Positions 23,605 through 37,400 of a DNA stretch of 64,000 bases are shown here, piece by piece; within the stretch, counting starts at the first letter, position 1; each line of letters begins with the position of its first letter. Position numbers and translations under genes: made by a program. The notes below the pieces were generated by a model. That model had not been told where the DNA came from. It saw only the letters and a list, made by a program, of their open reading frames with translations, and did not search any database. This stretch comes from Hermatobates lingyangjiaoensis (taxonomy: Eukaryota > Arthropoda > Insecta > Hemiptera > Hermatobatidae), in the NCBI GenBank assembly GCA_026182355.1, contig JAPFBL010000003.1, positions 3,435,001 to 3,499,000 on the forward strand, given 5' to 3'.

Positions 23605-25927
23605 TATTTGTAAATTTTGGCAGCCGTTCTTCATGTAAAAATATATTATTAAAAATGTAATCATAATTTCTAGGAACTTGCTTCTTGTTAAGTTTCTCTG
23701 TCTTTGTGAGTAACGTTTTCGTTATTGCATCTAAACTAGATAACATACTTCCTACTGTAAACATCTTTCATCTCTTTCCTAGTGACATCTCGAGATGAGA
23801 ATGAATCTCAACTGTTTTTGCTTTTAAATAGCAACATAGAGTCAATTATAAGGTGTAAAGTTTTTTGTTCATATCTGGGGTGAGTGACCTAAGGGATCCC
23901 TGTTACTGCCTTGGCCTGGGACGGATCTGCTTTGGCTTAAGAGGCCAAAATGAGATATAACCTTTTTTTCTCCTAAACTAATATCTCTAGATATTTAATA
24001 CTGCCGGAAATTAAATTCTTGGGAGTATATAAGGAAAAGAGATTTCAAATTTTCAAATAAAGAGTATATGGAATGACTACTGGAGCTCTGAATACTATTT
24101 TAAGAAGTTAAAAGTGCTTGAAACATGGCTGAGAGAACTATACGGTTCAGGATGAAATAAAAGGACACAACGGAAACGTTAAGGTATAAGGTAAAGCCTG
24201 TATTCAGAAAAACAAGCCCAATCAAGAAGAGAAAGAGATTACTAATCATGTATTGAAGTTAGTAAAGTTAGTTTTGGCATTTTTCAAAGTGGATCTGAGG
24301 AAGGCATAAATCTTCACTGATCTAAACTACGTGAAACATCATTCCAAAGAATGATCAAAAATTATGGGAAAAGGTTGCCTTGAATAGTTTCTATTCCTCT
24401 AAAAATTGTTGGTTTAAGGGCAAAACAAAAAAGGTAACACTGCCAGAATCCTCAGAAGAAGAACAGTGACTGATATTTGTGTATAAAAGTGATTTTTGTT
24501 TAAATGAAAAAAATAAGTTCCTTTTTATTTCTCAGTTTTGTCTCTGTTATGTATCAAAACTCATAAATTTGTTTTTAGGCCCGGTCGACTGTAGCTCTCT
24601 TCTGCATGTTAGTAACATACTGTCGAAGTGACCCTAACAATGGAAATGTAAACCATTTTTTATCTTCAATAAATAATCTTGTTACATAACATAGATTCCA
24701 CAATAGAAACTGAGATTGAACATCAACTTCTTTGTATGTTGCTGCAACAAGGAAAGGTGGTGGGATGTAAAATCTAGTTTTTATGTGCAGCCGACACATA
24801 AAGCTAATTACATTCCTTAATTCTCTTCTACTCCCTTTAGTACAAAAAGATCACTTGTTGGCATTCAACCATTGTTGAAAAAATTTGGTTACTACTCTGT
24901 TTGAAAATGATAGTAAATTTATAAGGGGTTTGATAAAGAAAACAATGAATATCAATGAAGGTAGTAGTTATAAAATTATTTGCAAACAGTACAACTCCAG
25001 TTATATTGGCATACAGGTAAGAGCCTTAAAATAAAAATCAAACGACATTAGTATAGTAATAGTAAAAAAGAATCATCCAGTAATTTATTTCAGCATACTA
25101 ACCAGTTAAATCATTCTATGAATTGGACCATACATAAGAAATAGATTACCGAAAATACATAGATAAATAATAGTCAATTAATAAATATAATATTATAGAA
25201 CAAAGTTCCTAACCGGAACCCCATAGTCAGCAAGATGAGTAAAGGTTCCGCAAAAACTACTAAAATAAGCTGATACACTTTTTGAATTTTCATTTCATTC
25301 CTTAACGTAGTGTTATATATGTATATGGATGACATATTTCAAAAACTGATGGAGCAATTATCTGTTTATACTCTGAATAACTGAAATGGCTAAATACGTA
25401 ATTGACACAAAATATCCTATTTTTATTATTGTAAGTAATTTATTTCTGCATATCAGCAGATACTGATTATTCTACACTTACTACTAATTAGGACTGACTA
25501 CAACTGAGAGGAAGCGTATCAGAAGTTGGTAATCTGCTTAAGAACATTATTTATAATTGAAGTTTATCCGTTATGTAATTTTCATTCAGTATATTATATA
25601 TTATAACTATATTTACGTTTGCCCGGTAAGAATTACGTGAGTAAGGTTACGGGTTGATTAGCCACAGCTATTCTTAGGAATCAGTGTGTGAGTAATCTAA
25701 GTAGGAAGTAATGTTGTTCTAAGGATTGGAAGGTCAGTGTTGTAACCTTCATGGCAACACTGATGACAATTTGACTTGTTTTCCTGTCAAATTGCATGAG
25801 CGCTTCCTCCGTCCGTCAGCTGTGAAGAAGTTCAAGACAGTTAACCATGTCTTTTTCTATGAAATTAATTATATTAATCATTTAGTTATGCATATTAATT
25901 TGTTAAGTTGTTTGGGCCCAAAACATT
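23605..25927. other. spacer upstream of GAK
   Basis: AT-rich. Bases 23930-24080 share a diverged repeat with 18108-18370. The presumed GAK promoter and 5' leader lie in the last few hundred bases, but I see no core-promoter motif that stands out. Confidence 0.3.
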
Positions 25928-26057
25928 ATGTCAGATTTATTTAAATCGGCCTTAGGGTACTTCAGTGGTACTGGTACTTTATCGAATAATGAATTGGTTG
26001 GACAAACAGTGGAAGTTAATTCTATAAAATTACGAGTAAAAGATGTTATAGCCGAAG
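25928..26057 (+). CDS. GAK: GAK exon 1 (start codon)
   Basis: It starts MSDLFKSALGYFSG and ends VKDVIAE in phase 1. The leader with F/YFSG and NELVGQTVEV matches the GAK N-terminus. Donor GAAG|GTATGT. Confidence 0.88.
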
Positions 26058-29000
26058 GTATGTTTATTTTTGTTAACTCCTTAGGCGTATTTATTGTATC
26101 ACCTGATTTAATTCATCTTTTTTTTTTCGTCTGAATTCTATTTGTCCTTTTGTAATAACAATTTTAGGCTTTTTTTATTCCGATAATTGTAATATGAATT
26201 GAACAAATTAGCTTTGTAATGTTCGTATTTAACATATTTACGTGTCAGTTATTTCACTTTATTGTTTCCATGTATCCTATAAGAAAAATACAGTCATAAT
26301 AATTTGTATGTTTTATCCATAGGTGGTTTTGCTTTTGTGTACGTGGCGCAAACTGAAGGAGGGAAAAATTATGCACTTAAGGTAAAATTCCCGATCCTTA
26401 ACAGAACAATCTGTCTGAAGGTTAATATAAATAATCAAAAAAATTTTTTTAGAGGTTACTTGGAGCTGATTCAGAAGCAAATGAAGCTATTTTAAAGGAA
26501 GTTAATATCCTCGTATCCTTCAGTAGATTTGCATTGTGTTGTAACAAATTAAGTTCCTTAACACTAGTTGAATTTAAGACATATTTTTACTTCCTCTATA
26601 AAACTCGTCATTAGAAATTAAAAGAATTTAACAAAAAAGGATCATAATATATAAAATGCTATGAGCAAATAATAATTCATGTAAGAGCGTGCTCCAGCTT
26701 GGTTTCTGTTGATACATTATAGATCATTAGTGACTTAAATAAAGAGCTCTGAATAACCATATTACCCATGCAGATTGTTTGAAATGGATAAGTTTCAATT
26801 TCATGCCTAAATTGTATTCATTAATCAGGATTGAGACTTCCTCGATTAATAAATTTCGTATTTGATGAAACATGTGATACTCTATGTTTGATAATTGTAT
26901 AAGTATTTTTAGGGTGAATACAAAAATTCTCATTTTGGATATGATGAAATAGCAAGACTACCATTTACTCCTCTAATATTGAATTCTTAAAATTAAATAG
27001 TTCCTTAATTCTTCTAACTTCTTAATTCTTTTATTACAGTTCCTTCTCTGCATATAAACGAAAAAATTAAATGTAGTGTTGTGAAAATTTTCTTGAATGA
27101 ATTTCATGTATAAAAAGAAGAATGTTAATTACTGTAGTATATGTGAAAAGTAAAAGAACGGTTGTTTCTTTTCTGTAAAATTTTTATAAACTTTGAGAAA
27201 TAAGTTATTTTCAAATAGAGTAAGTTTACATATGGAGTAATTATTTACGATTCATTTTGAATAAAGAAATTCCTAAAGTAGAGCCACATTAGGTTCTAGA
27301 ATACATGAATAGGTAAAGAACACATGCAATCAAAAATTTTCATACTAAACTGGTCTTTTATTGAAAAATTATGAATTTATTAAAGTTAATGCTAATTTCT
27401 GTTTATTACTATTTATGAAATTTCAATTGCTTGAAGTTAATAGTTCAGGAGAAAAACAATCTTACTTGAGACGCTATTATACTTTCATTTATCTTATTAA
27501 AATCCATTAATCGGCTTCAGCTTGGTGTCCAGTATGTTATAACATTAATTTGATTACTGTTTTATGTTTAAAGTACTGCTATTCGTATTTTGTCATTTCT
27601 CTTTTTTGGGTAACTGCGCTAAATTTCAGTGAATTAGAATATATTGAAGTATAAAAAAAAAGAGTAGAGATTTATACTAGTAGTGAAAAGGTTATTTATG
27701 AATCTATGTCTATCCGTATTGATTCATTAAAGAATTATTTTTAATTATTCGTAGTAATTAACTTGGTTCTAAATTTCACCAAAGGAAGGTAGGAAGGCGA
27801 ATGAAATATAATCAGATCTTCAGGTGAACAAAATCGATAGAAAACTGCTAGCGAAATCATTCACCGATAGATGCATCTAAAGATGTAAACAGAGAACGAC
27901 GTCAATTTTATATTTTTTAATAATATCTGCCTGTGTATGGAGAAGTTGGGTATTTTGCCACAAAATCGAAAATGTTGTAAACACTACAAGGCACACTGTT
28001 TGACAAATCATTCCATATGCCAGATACAGGTTTTGGTGTGATGAAGACAATTTTTGGTTTCTAGTTAGTATTGAAGCATGGAAAAGTTCCTTTATTGTAT
28101 TTCATGTAAAAAAAAAAAGGTACTGATTTTAATGCCTCCTCTTCTGGGCATTATAGAAACATTAAATTTCGTTTTAGGTATTGTCTTAAAATGAATTTTA
28201 AATAATTGAAGAAGAAATATTATACCAACCAAAACTATTGAGTTCCACCTATAGTGACTTCTATGATATGTTATAACAATGAAATGAAATAACATTTTAT
28301 TTTCGTTATAATTGATGAAATATTCTGTATAATTCACTATAATATTACCATATTATAGGAAACCCACTTAAAATTCGAAAAAACGATCCAAGTTTGTGAA
28401 CTGGACGCAAATCAGTTCACAAACGAAGAAAAGCAACACACAGAGAAAGAGACACACTTACAAACTCAAATTTTCGGATGATCCGTCTTCAGGAGAAAAG
28501 AGAGAATGGGCGACCAAGCACGCCGGAAACACAACGGCAGGAAATGTTGTAATGGGTATCCGTATGGGTTTCCTGCCGTTGTGTTTCTAGCGTGCTTGGT
28601 CGCCCATTCTCTCTTTTCTCCTGAAGACGGATCATACGAAAATTTGAGTTTGTAAGTGTGTCTCTTTCTCTGTGTGTTGCTTTTCTTGAATATGTCTTGA
28701 ACTGACATATTATAGGAAAGCTCTACGTAGACTAATAAGATTTGTTATTTTATATTTGGAAGTGTTCATAGGAGCTTTGTTTTTAGAGTCTTAAGCCTAA
28801 GTTACTTATGGGCATGTTTAGGTTATATAGACAAGTAATCTGGCGGTATGCTATCATTCCCTTGGGCGCATCTGTGGCTCCACGCAGCCCTTCTAATATA
28901 GGATTGTAGTGAGCTTGCTGATGCGTCTAAAGGGTCTCACGTTAAAAAAGCATCGATCTGTTGTGCTTTATTCATGGAATGGCCGAAAGGTTGAGAGACA

Positions 29001-31076
29001 TGATGATAAATCAACACAGGTATGCTATCATTCAATGATATAATTCATTCGGATGAGATACGAGTAATTTAATTATAAGATAAACCTTCAAAATATTTGT
29101 CTAGTTCAGGTATTTTGTTTCAACTTGTAGAAAATGATACTATTATGAATTCATTTAATTCAGTACTTTCATTTTAAAGTATAATTTAATTTAATTAGTT
29201 ATTATATTTGAAGTCAATTAACCAATAACTATTTGTTTTCCTTCATTTTTCTTAAATGCATTTTATCAGAGGAAATTATCTGGTCATCCAAACATAATAG
29301 AATTCATCAGTGCCTGTGTAGTGGATAAAAGTTCTACCAAGCATGGAATGATGGAACATCTCCTTCTTACAGAGTACTGCCAAGGTATATTACTCTTGTG
29401 CTGAAGTTATTTTAATACATGCCAATATGTAGTAATCATGATAAATTTATTTCTGAATATATAAAATTTTATTTATATCTGAATACTTCAGAGGTTATTA
29501 GAGAATCATATTCCTATATAAATCTTTACCTCGTAAATTGTCGTACCTGAAGATACATAATGATATTTATAATAACTTACCACGTTTATATTACAGCATT
29601 GTAGAAACGTGATTTGGTTTATATATGTATTATTGTAATGTAACAAGATAGCTCTAGAGACCAGAGCAGTCTATAATTCGTTAGAACCACATTGAGAAAC
29701 TATGAAATCAGGCCAAGATTCTTCAGTTATTATTGCTGTGCTTTATCAGTTCATTTTCATTTTCCGTGTCTATTGTAATAACCATTAATTATATATGGTA
29801 TATGTGTACTTTTTCGTTAGAAATACGATCCGAAAAGAACAAATATAGTTCAATGTAGAAAAAGAAACATAGAGAAATTAAAAGCACACACTTACAGTCC
29901 GGTTTTGTCCGGTTAACATTGTTGTTCCTTTAAATAATGTAAATTTAATTTTCTTGGTTAAAAAAATTCTTACTTCTGTAAGTAATATTGTTTTATGTAT
30001 CTCTGAAATACTTCTGCTTGTAATATTCATAAATTGTAACAACCTATTTTCATATTGTGTATATGTTTCATGTTGATATGTGATTTCTTATTATCCTTTG
30101 TTTTTCGGCCTATGAAAAAGGTTTTAAATAAAACCGAGACGTTGGCAACGAGAGTTTAATTTTTTATCCTAGAAAATTGACCGAATCCCGATTAGAGAAC
30201 ACACCTATTCTATCAAACGGTCGATATATTATTGAATCTGCTATATATATATAAAAAGATTTCACATAAACACGTGAAACAACAATCAATGATCAAACCA
30301 CAATAAGAAATGGGAAAACAAGACTAAGATCTTTCAACCGTAACAAGCGGTCTTCGTCAGAGTCAAAAACCCAACCCAATATATATATGTATAATATATA
30401 GTTGTATTCCTTGTTTATGTCATGACTAAAGTTAATCATTTCATGTTTTTTCCATCTGTAACTTATACCGTATGAGTTTAGGAGGTAGTCTGGTAAATAG
30501 GCTGCAAGTCCGAGGAGTCCCCTTCAACCCTGAAGTCGTATGTTCTATAGCGGCCCAAACATGCAAGGCAGTTCAACACATGCATTCCCAACACCCTGCA
30601 ATTATTCACTTCGACTTGAAGGTATTTCATCTCATTATTTATACTTATATGAATATGCAATATATATATGTATCAATGATCAAACCACAATATGAAAATG
30701 GGAAAACAAGACTAAGATCTTTCAACCGTAACAAGCGGTCTTTGTCGGAGTCAAAAACCCAACTGAAACACTAGATGCAGAAAACATCTGATGAGGAGTT
30801 GAGAGAGTGGGATGGAAGAGTGGTATTTTAAAAGGATGTAAGTGCAGGAAAGGGATGTCCAGAAAGGGATGTTTGGGGAAACAAAGAAATACAGTAAGAA
30901 AGAATAAAAAACTATTCACTAGCTGTTAACCCCCTTAGAACGGGCTACTGCCTTCGTAACGAAAGTATCAAGTTTGAAGAGACCGTTCCTAATGTTTATA
31001 ATAGTCTTAGACTTGTTTTCCCATTTTCATATTGTGGTTTGATCATTGATTCTTATTTTTCCTGTTTATGTAAATT

Positions 31077-31127
<51 letters not shown>

Positions 31128-31217
31128 TAAAATAAGCAGTGACACATAAACAGAAACACAACAAAGACTCACTTTTCAATATTTCGACCGTAATGGCGGT
31201 CGTCCGCCATTATATAT

Positions 31218-31250
<33 letters not shown>

Positions 31251-31430
31251 TGAGGGTACAAATCCTCAAACAAATCCCCGAGTCTAATTCCCATGTCACC
31301 CTTAGGGCTTCCGAAGAGGCATTCATATGCCTCCTTGGGGCTCGTTCTCCTCCTGGTCTCAACCTGTACCGTTAATTATTTTTTATTTTATTATTATTAT
31401 TATTTTTATTATTATTTTTTTATTATTATA

Positions 31431-31465
<35 letters not shown>

Positions 31466-32868
31466 TCGTATTTTATATATTTTTTATCTTGTTTTCTAAA
31501 TAAATATTGGACGGATTTCTATTTTTCCTCTCCTCCGCTGGGGAGCAGCATTGCGGTGGTTCCACGAGTTACTCTGGAGGCCAGTAGCAGCTTGCTTCTC
31601 AACGCGAGTACTTCGCACTTCTTCCCGATGACGATGGATGTCGAAATATCGAAGTGAGTTCTGTAGTGTCTTTCTGTGTTCTTTTCTATGTGTTAAAGTG
31701 TATATATATACGAGTATATATATATATATATATATTTAGTTCACACAGGAAAGAGAAAAACAAATAAAGACACACACAAAAGACTCACAACGATATTTCG
31801 ACAGTCGTCGTCATCGGGCAGAAGTAGTCCCTTTGAGTAGCTGAAGCTAACTGAGTGGTAGGCCGAATGGAACGAATACGCACGCACTCTGTCGGCCGCC
31901 CTAGGTAAGCTACTAACTACAGAGAGAAAAATAACTAAAAAGAACAAATAAAAGCAAATAAAAATAACAGAAGAAGAAGAATAGTAAATGAAGCAATGAA
32001 CAATTAAATAAAAAAAATAAAATAAATAAAAAAAATAATAATTTAAAAAAAAAAATAATTAAATTAACGGTACAAGTTGAGGCCAGGAGGAGAGCGAGCT
32101 TTGAGAAGACAGATAATTGCCTCCTCTGAAGCTCTTAAAGTAACCCGAGAAGACGGAACAGGGATATGATTAAGGACTTGGACCCGGAAGCAGTGATTAA
32201 AATCCAGTCCATGGGAATTAGAGTGGATAGCAATAGGAAAGTTTTTGCGTTGACCAACGGAATCCCTGTGACCATTCATACGTAAGTTGAGCTGAGTAGA
32301 GGCCATACCAACGTAGAATGCATCACACTGAGTGCAGTCCAAACGGTAAACGCAATTAACCGAAGTGCATGAGGTGTGGGGAGGACAAGGGTAGTTAATG
32401 TTGCTATGGGGGGAAGTAAAAAAGGGATTAGGGTTGATGATAAGACAGGTTTGGCAGCTGCTCCGTCCGCACTCCACCATTCCCCTCCCAAGTGCAGGGT
32501 TCAAGGGAGAGTGATGGGAGAAAATGCCTCTGAGGTTCGGTGGTTTGCGATATGATAAGGAGGGGGCTACAGGAAAAATAGATGAGGTAGAAGGAGAAGA
32601 GGAGAGCAATGGGAAAAACTCCTTAATGACCGAGCCAATCCTATGAGCACCAGGGAAAAAAGTGGATATCAGGAAAACACTTTCAGTGTGGTCTTTTCTC
32701 GGTACGTGCCGGTGAACCAGGCACGTGCCGGAGACCCGTCTCCTACCGTCTCTGAACCAGTGCGCTTGGTTTCCCTCTCTTATCTCTCCTGAAGACGGTT
32801 CAAACCGAAAATTAGATACTGTAAGTGTGTTCTTTTGATTTCTCTATTTTTCTTTGTCTATATTGAAC

Positions 32869-32899
<31 letters not shown>

Positions 32900-33784
32900 T
32901 TCGTTGAACAGCTGACCGTATTTCGCTGATGTCATTTTCTTCACTAGTTTTTCAAGGTTTCTGAATACCTTCTTCTTTCCTTCATCCAAACGTTGGAGAA
33001 TGTTAATTAAGTTATAACCGACATGTTTCGACTGGTTCCAGTCATCTTCAGGGTGATTAATTAAACAAAGAAGAAAATTATTAGTCTTTGGAGTTGGTAT
33101 TAAGACACATTATACAGTAGAAGTTTGAAGTAGCTGCTCTGGGGCCTGGTTCTCAAGAGCTACTGACTGAGGTGGGGTGGATGGTGGGGTGGGGGTACTG
33201 ACAGTTAACGGTTTTTTCATCCAATCAGACGCGTATAGTTTAAGCACTCTTTCGCTACTACCCGTCTGAATATTTATTGTAGGTTTATTCTGTTTAATTA
33301 TTATTGCTTCTGCGATTTGCAGCCGATTAAAGTTGTTTTCTTTTCTAATTATTTTAGTTCCACTCACGAGTAGGTCTCTAGTTATTTTGGTATTATGCTT
33401 GTCCTCTGAATGTTTCTTGGGACCGCCTATAGAAAGGTGCATGGTAAGTCTTCTCGACAGTGATGTAGTTGTCATCCCAATGTATGAATCGTTGCAGGGC
33501 TCACGGTCCCCGATTTTACAGGTGTACTCATACACGAGATTAGACTCCTTCAGTTGAGAATCTTTAACCTTATTGCTATTTCTCATCACTAGGCTGCTTA
33601 TGGTGGGGCTCCGGTAAGCCAGTCGAAACATGTCGGTTATAACTTAATTAACATTCTCCAACGTTTGGATGAAGGAAAGAAGAAGGTATTCAGAAACCTT
33701 GAAAAACTAGTGAAGAAAATGACATCAGCGAAATACGGTCAGCTGTTCAACGAAATATGCTTAAAAGGACTGCTTCCAAATTTT

Positions 33785-33829
<45 letters not shown>

Positions 33830-33932
33830 ATTGACACAAAGAACACTGAGAAATGAAACAGAAACTCACCACTATATTTTGATGTCCTAGTCATCAGGAA
33901 GATAGAAACGAGTCGCTCCGCAGGCAGACAAC

Positions 33933-33974
<42 letters not shown>

Positions 33975-34438
33975 TTCACAAACGAAGAAAAGCGACACAG
34001 AGAAAGAGACACACTTACAAACTCAAATTTTCGGATGATCCGTCTTCAGGAGAAAAGAGAGAATGGGCGACCAAGCACGCCGGAAACACAACGGCAGGAA
34101 ACCCATATATATATATATACACTTTAACACATAGAAAAGAACACAGAAAGACACTACAGAACTCACTTCGATATTTCGACATCCGTCGTCATCGGGAAGA
34201 AGTGCGAAGTACTCGCGTTGAGAAGCAAACTGCAAACGAAGAGCAGCACTGGCGGTTGCCGTGTCGGTTACTAGCCGTTGCGTGTACAATGTGCTTGGTC
34301 TCCCTTTCTCTTTTCTCCTGAAGAGGGATTACCCGAAAATTTGAGTCTGTAAGTGTGTTTCTTTTACTTTCTGTGCTACTTATCTTCAATTTTGAACTGT
34401 TATTGTGTCCAGTTTGGATCGACTTTCAATTTATCAAG

Positions 34439-34482
<44 letters not shown>

Positions 34483-37400
34483 CTTGAATATATATATATA
34501 TTTATATTTATTTCTTGTATGTATTTTTACATACAAGAAATAAATGTAACTTGAATCACAGTCAAGCTTTTTAGCGTACAACTACTGGGAAAAAAGTAGG
34601 AAGAATGCCGGTAGTCGGTATCAGCAGCGATCCGAGAATATTTGGTATAAGTAACTGTTGGCGGCTGCTCAGAACTGAGAGAGTGTGATGGGGGTCTCTT
34701 GAGATCCTTCTTGAGTTTATGGTCATAGTTGGAATCTTTGAACTGGGAATCGCTTCTGTTCACGTCATTGAAATGATATACTTTGATGATTTAATCAGCA
34801 GTGAAGCAATTAAAATATCAATTGTAATTAGTGGGATATTCAATCAGAGGTGGATATTATAATTGAATCACAGTATGAGTTGACTTAATATATGTATATT
34901 ATACTTTTCGGATGGAAATACGATCCGAAACGAACAAATATAGTTCAATGTAGAAAAAGAAACATAGAGAAATTAAAAGCACACACTTACAGTCTCTAAT
35001 TTTCGGTTTGAACCGTCTTCAGGAGAGATAAGAGAGGAAAACCAAGCGCACTGGTTCAGAGACGGTTGGTCTATGTTTCTTTCTGTATATTAAACTATAT
35101 AGATATTGTTAAAAGTATCAAACGTGAAATAGAAACAAAATTAAAGTTTATCAGGAGTCGGTCAGTTCTTCAGGTTCAAATTAAATTCTTATTGCCAACG
35201 TTTCAGTTTTTATTTATAAACTTTTTCATAGACTTACAAAACATAGAAAATATAGAAATAATCATAATTATTTCTTATATTTCCTCTGTTTTGTAGGCCT
35301 ATGATAAAGGTTTTATATAAAAACCAAAATGTTGACAATGAGAGTTTAATTCGAACCTGAAGAACTGACTGAGTCCTGATAAATTTTAACTTTGTATATA
35401 TATATATAAATATAAATTAAACTTTCCAATAATTTATCTTCATTGCTAGTGAACCAATAACAAATTGATTATTGGTTAATTATCATTAGCAATAGCTGAC
35501 CTCTGTTGGGTCATCTACTGCTATTTCTATAAAGGACATGCATGCATTCATCATGCAGGGAAATGGTTCTGTATTGTTACTGAATATTATTAATTCCTTT
35601 CTGCTGAATTGAATTGAAATATTCTTAATGAATAAAAAACATTTTCTAGTTTGCATATAAAAGGCATGACAGTTTTGTTTGATGTTTATGTGAATTTGAT
35701 GTGAACAGCATTAGCGTTAGAAAATGATGGGACCATTAGTTCAAATTAATCATGGTATTAACATCTATTCATTTTACTGTTTAATGAAATGCTACTATGT
35801 TTTACTGATAAAACGTGAATAGAATTTAGAATCACATAATTTAAATATGTGATAAATTATTAAGCCTCTTCCTTAATTCTTCAATCGATCTTTTATTTCT
35901 ACTTTTCGTATATTTTTGAGAATGTATTTTTTAAATAATTATAACACTTCATTGTTTAATTTGTTGAAGAGATTGTGAATGTGAATCATTTATTGACCTA
36001 TATAGAAAGTGTAAGTGTTATAAGTAGGTTTTCTAAAATTAATAGTTCTATAATTATCTCGGTACAATGGACTTAATTCTCTCACTTGTTGAACTCGTGC
36101 GCTAGCACGGAACTGCATATAGATTCAGTATACGTCTTGTTTTCGAAGTTTATCGCTATCATTATTTTAATTTTTATGTTCTAGATAGAAAATTTACTTC
36201 TAACAGCTGACGGTAAAGTAAAATTGTGTGATTTTGGAAGTGCAACGACAGAGATATTTAAGCCTGACAATTCCTGGAGTGCTCAGCGAAGAGCTTTATT
36301 AGAAGATAAGGTGAGTCGGTCAACGTTTCCTTTAAAAACCTTGTGATTATATGTATTTATGTAATTTTCAAAGAAGAAAGTTTTATTTATTTTTCATGAG
36401 GAAACTAAAGTTTGGATAGTAAATAATTTCAAATGATTACTAATTAATACCAATATTATTGCTATATTGCTATAAATTATGTATATTAATAATTAATTGT
36501 TTTATTAATCAGATTATTAATTATATTACTACTAATAAGGTCATTACTAATTTCGTTTGTTACACCCAAAGTTTATTAAGTGGAACTAAAAAATTAATTA
36601 ATTTTCTTAATAAACTAGTAAAATCTGTTACTTGCCAATCACCTGTGCAGTGATCTTCAGGCTAGCTTCTTCGACACTCCTGCTGAAGTAGTATTCTTAC
36701 ATTCCGTGTAATGTTCAATAGTTTAAACCTTATTAGAGTAGGATTGAAAACATTCGGCACCACCTAACGTCCTGCCCCACAGCATTAATATTAATAACAA
36801 TAAGTGTTATGATTCGTTCAATTTTTCCCAAGATGTCAATATGTTTTGAAATGTGGGTATACTTATTGCACCCCCATAACAATATTTTTAGTTAATATTC
36901 CTACCAGTTGTATTACATGCATAGCCTCACTTTATATTGTAATATATTTTAAATAAAATATGCAATTGTACAATGCATAAAGAAAGTTGTAATTCCTGAA
37001 CAACTTTATGGGGGATATATTGACAGAATTTAAGTATGTTGTTTACAAAAAGAAGACTTTTAACGTCAGGTTTAAACTTAACAGTCAGGGATTGATGAAA
37101 CAATAACAAAAAAAGAATAATAAATTTGAAGCAATTGGCAAGATTATTAAGGAGGCATAACTTTATACATACATACGTATGAATTAAACACCACAATAAA
37201 CAATACCTTGTACTGATATATAAGATACCTTGTACTGATTGTCAGATGTCTTGTATTGGACAGACGAGTAAAGGTCTCTTTACAAGAGTAAAACAACACC
37301 AATATTCAATCAGACGGGAAGATGAAAAGAGTGCCTTGTTCTTACATGTAAGGAACAAAAATCATATGATTAATTGGAGTGAAGGAAAGGAATGTTTGTA

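Larger units (their letters stand above)
32896..33790 (-). mobile_element. young PLE copy with perfect 140-bp inverted tails (family A)
   Basis: Arms 32896-33035 and 33619-33758 are identical inverted copies over all 140 nt, so the copy is probably recent. They enclose an open GIY-YIG endonuclease frame (33110-33631, minus). The right arm starts at CCAGTCGAAAC, exactly the 3' strand of the hammerhead-like stem II present whole at 33030-33043 in the left part. (TA)n tracts bound both sides. Confidence 0.85.

Noticed and set aside
28396..28708. Two small open frames on opposite strands encoding nearly the same peptide
   Set aside because: They are the two arms of the 28426-28687 palindrome read on each strand; not genes.
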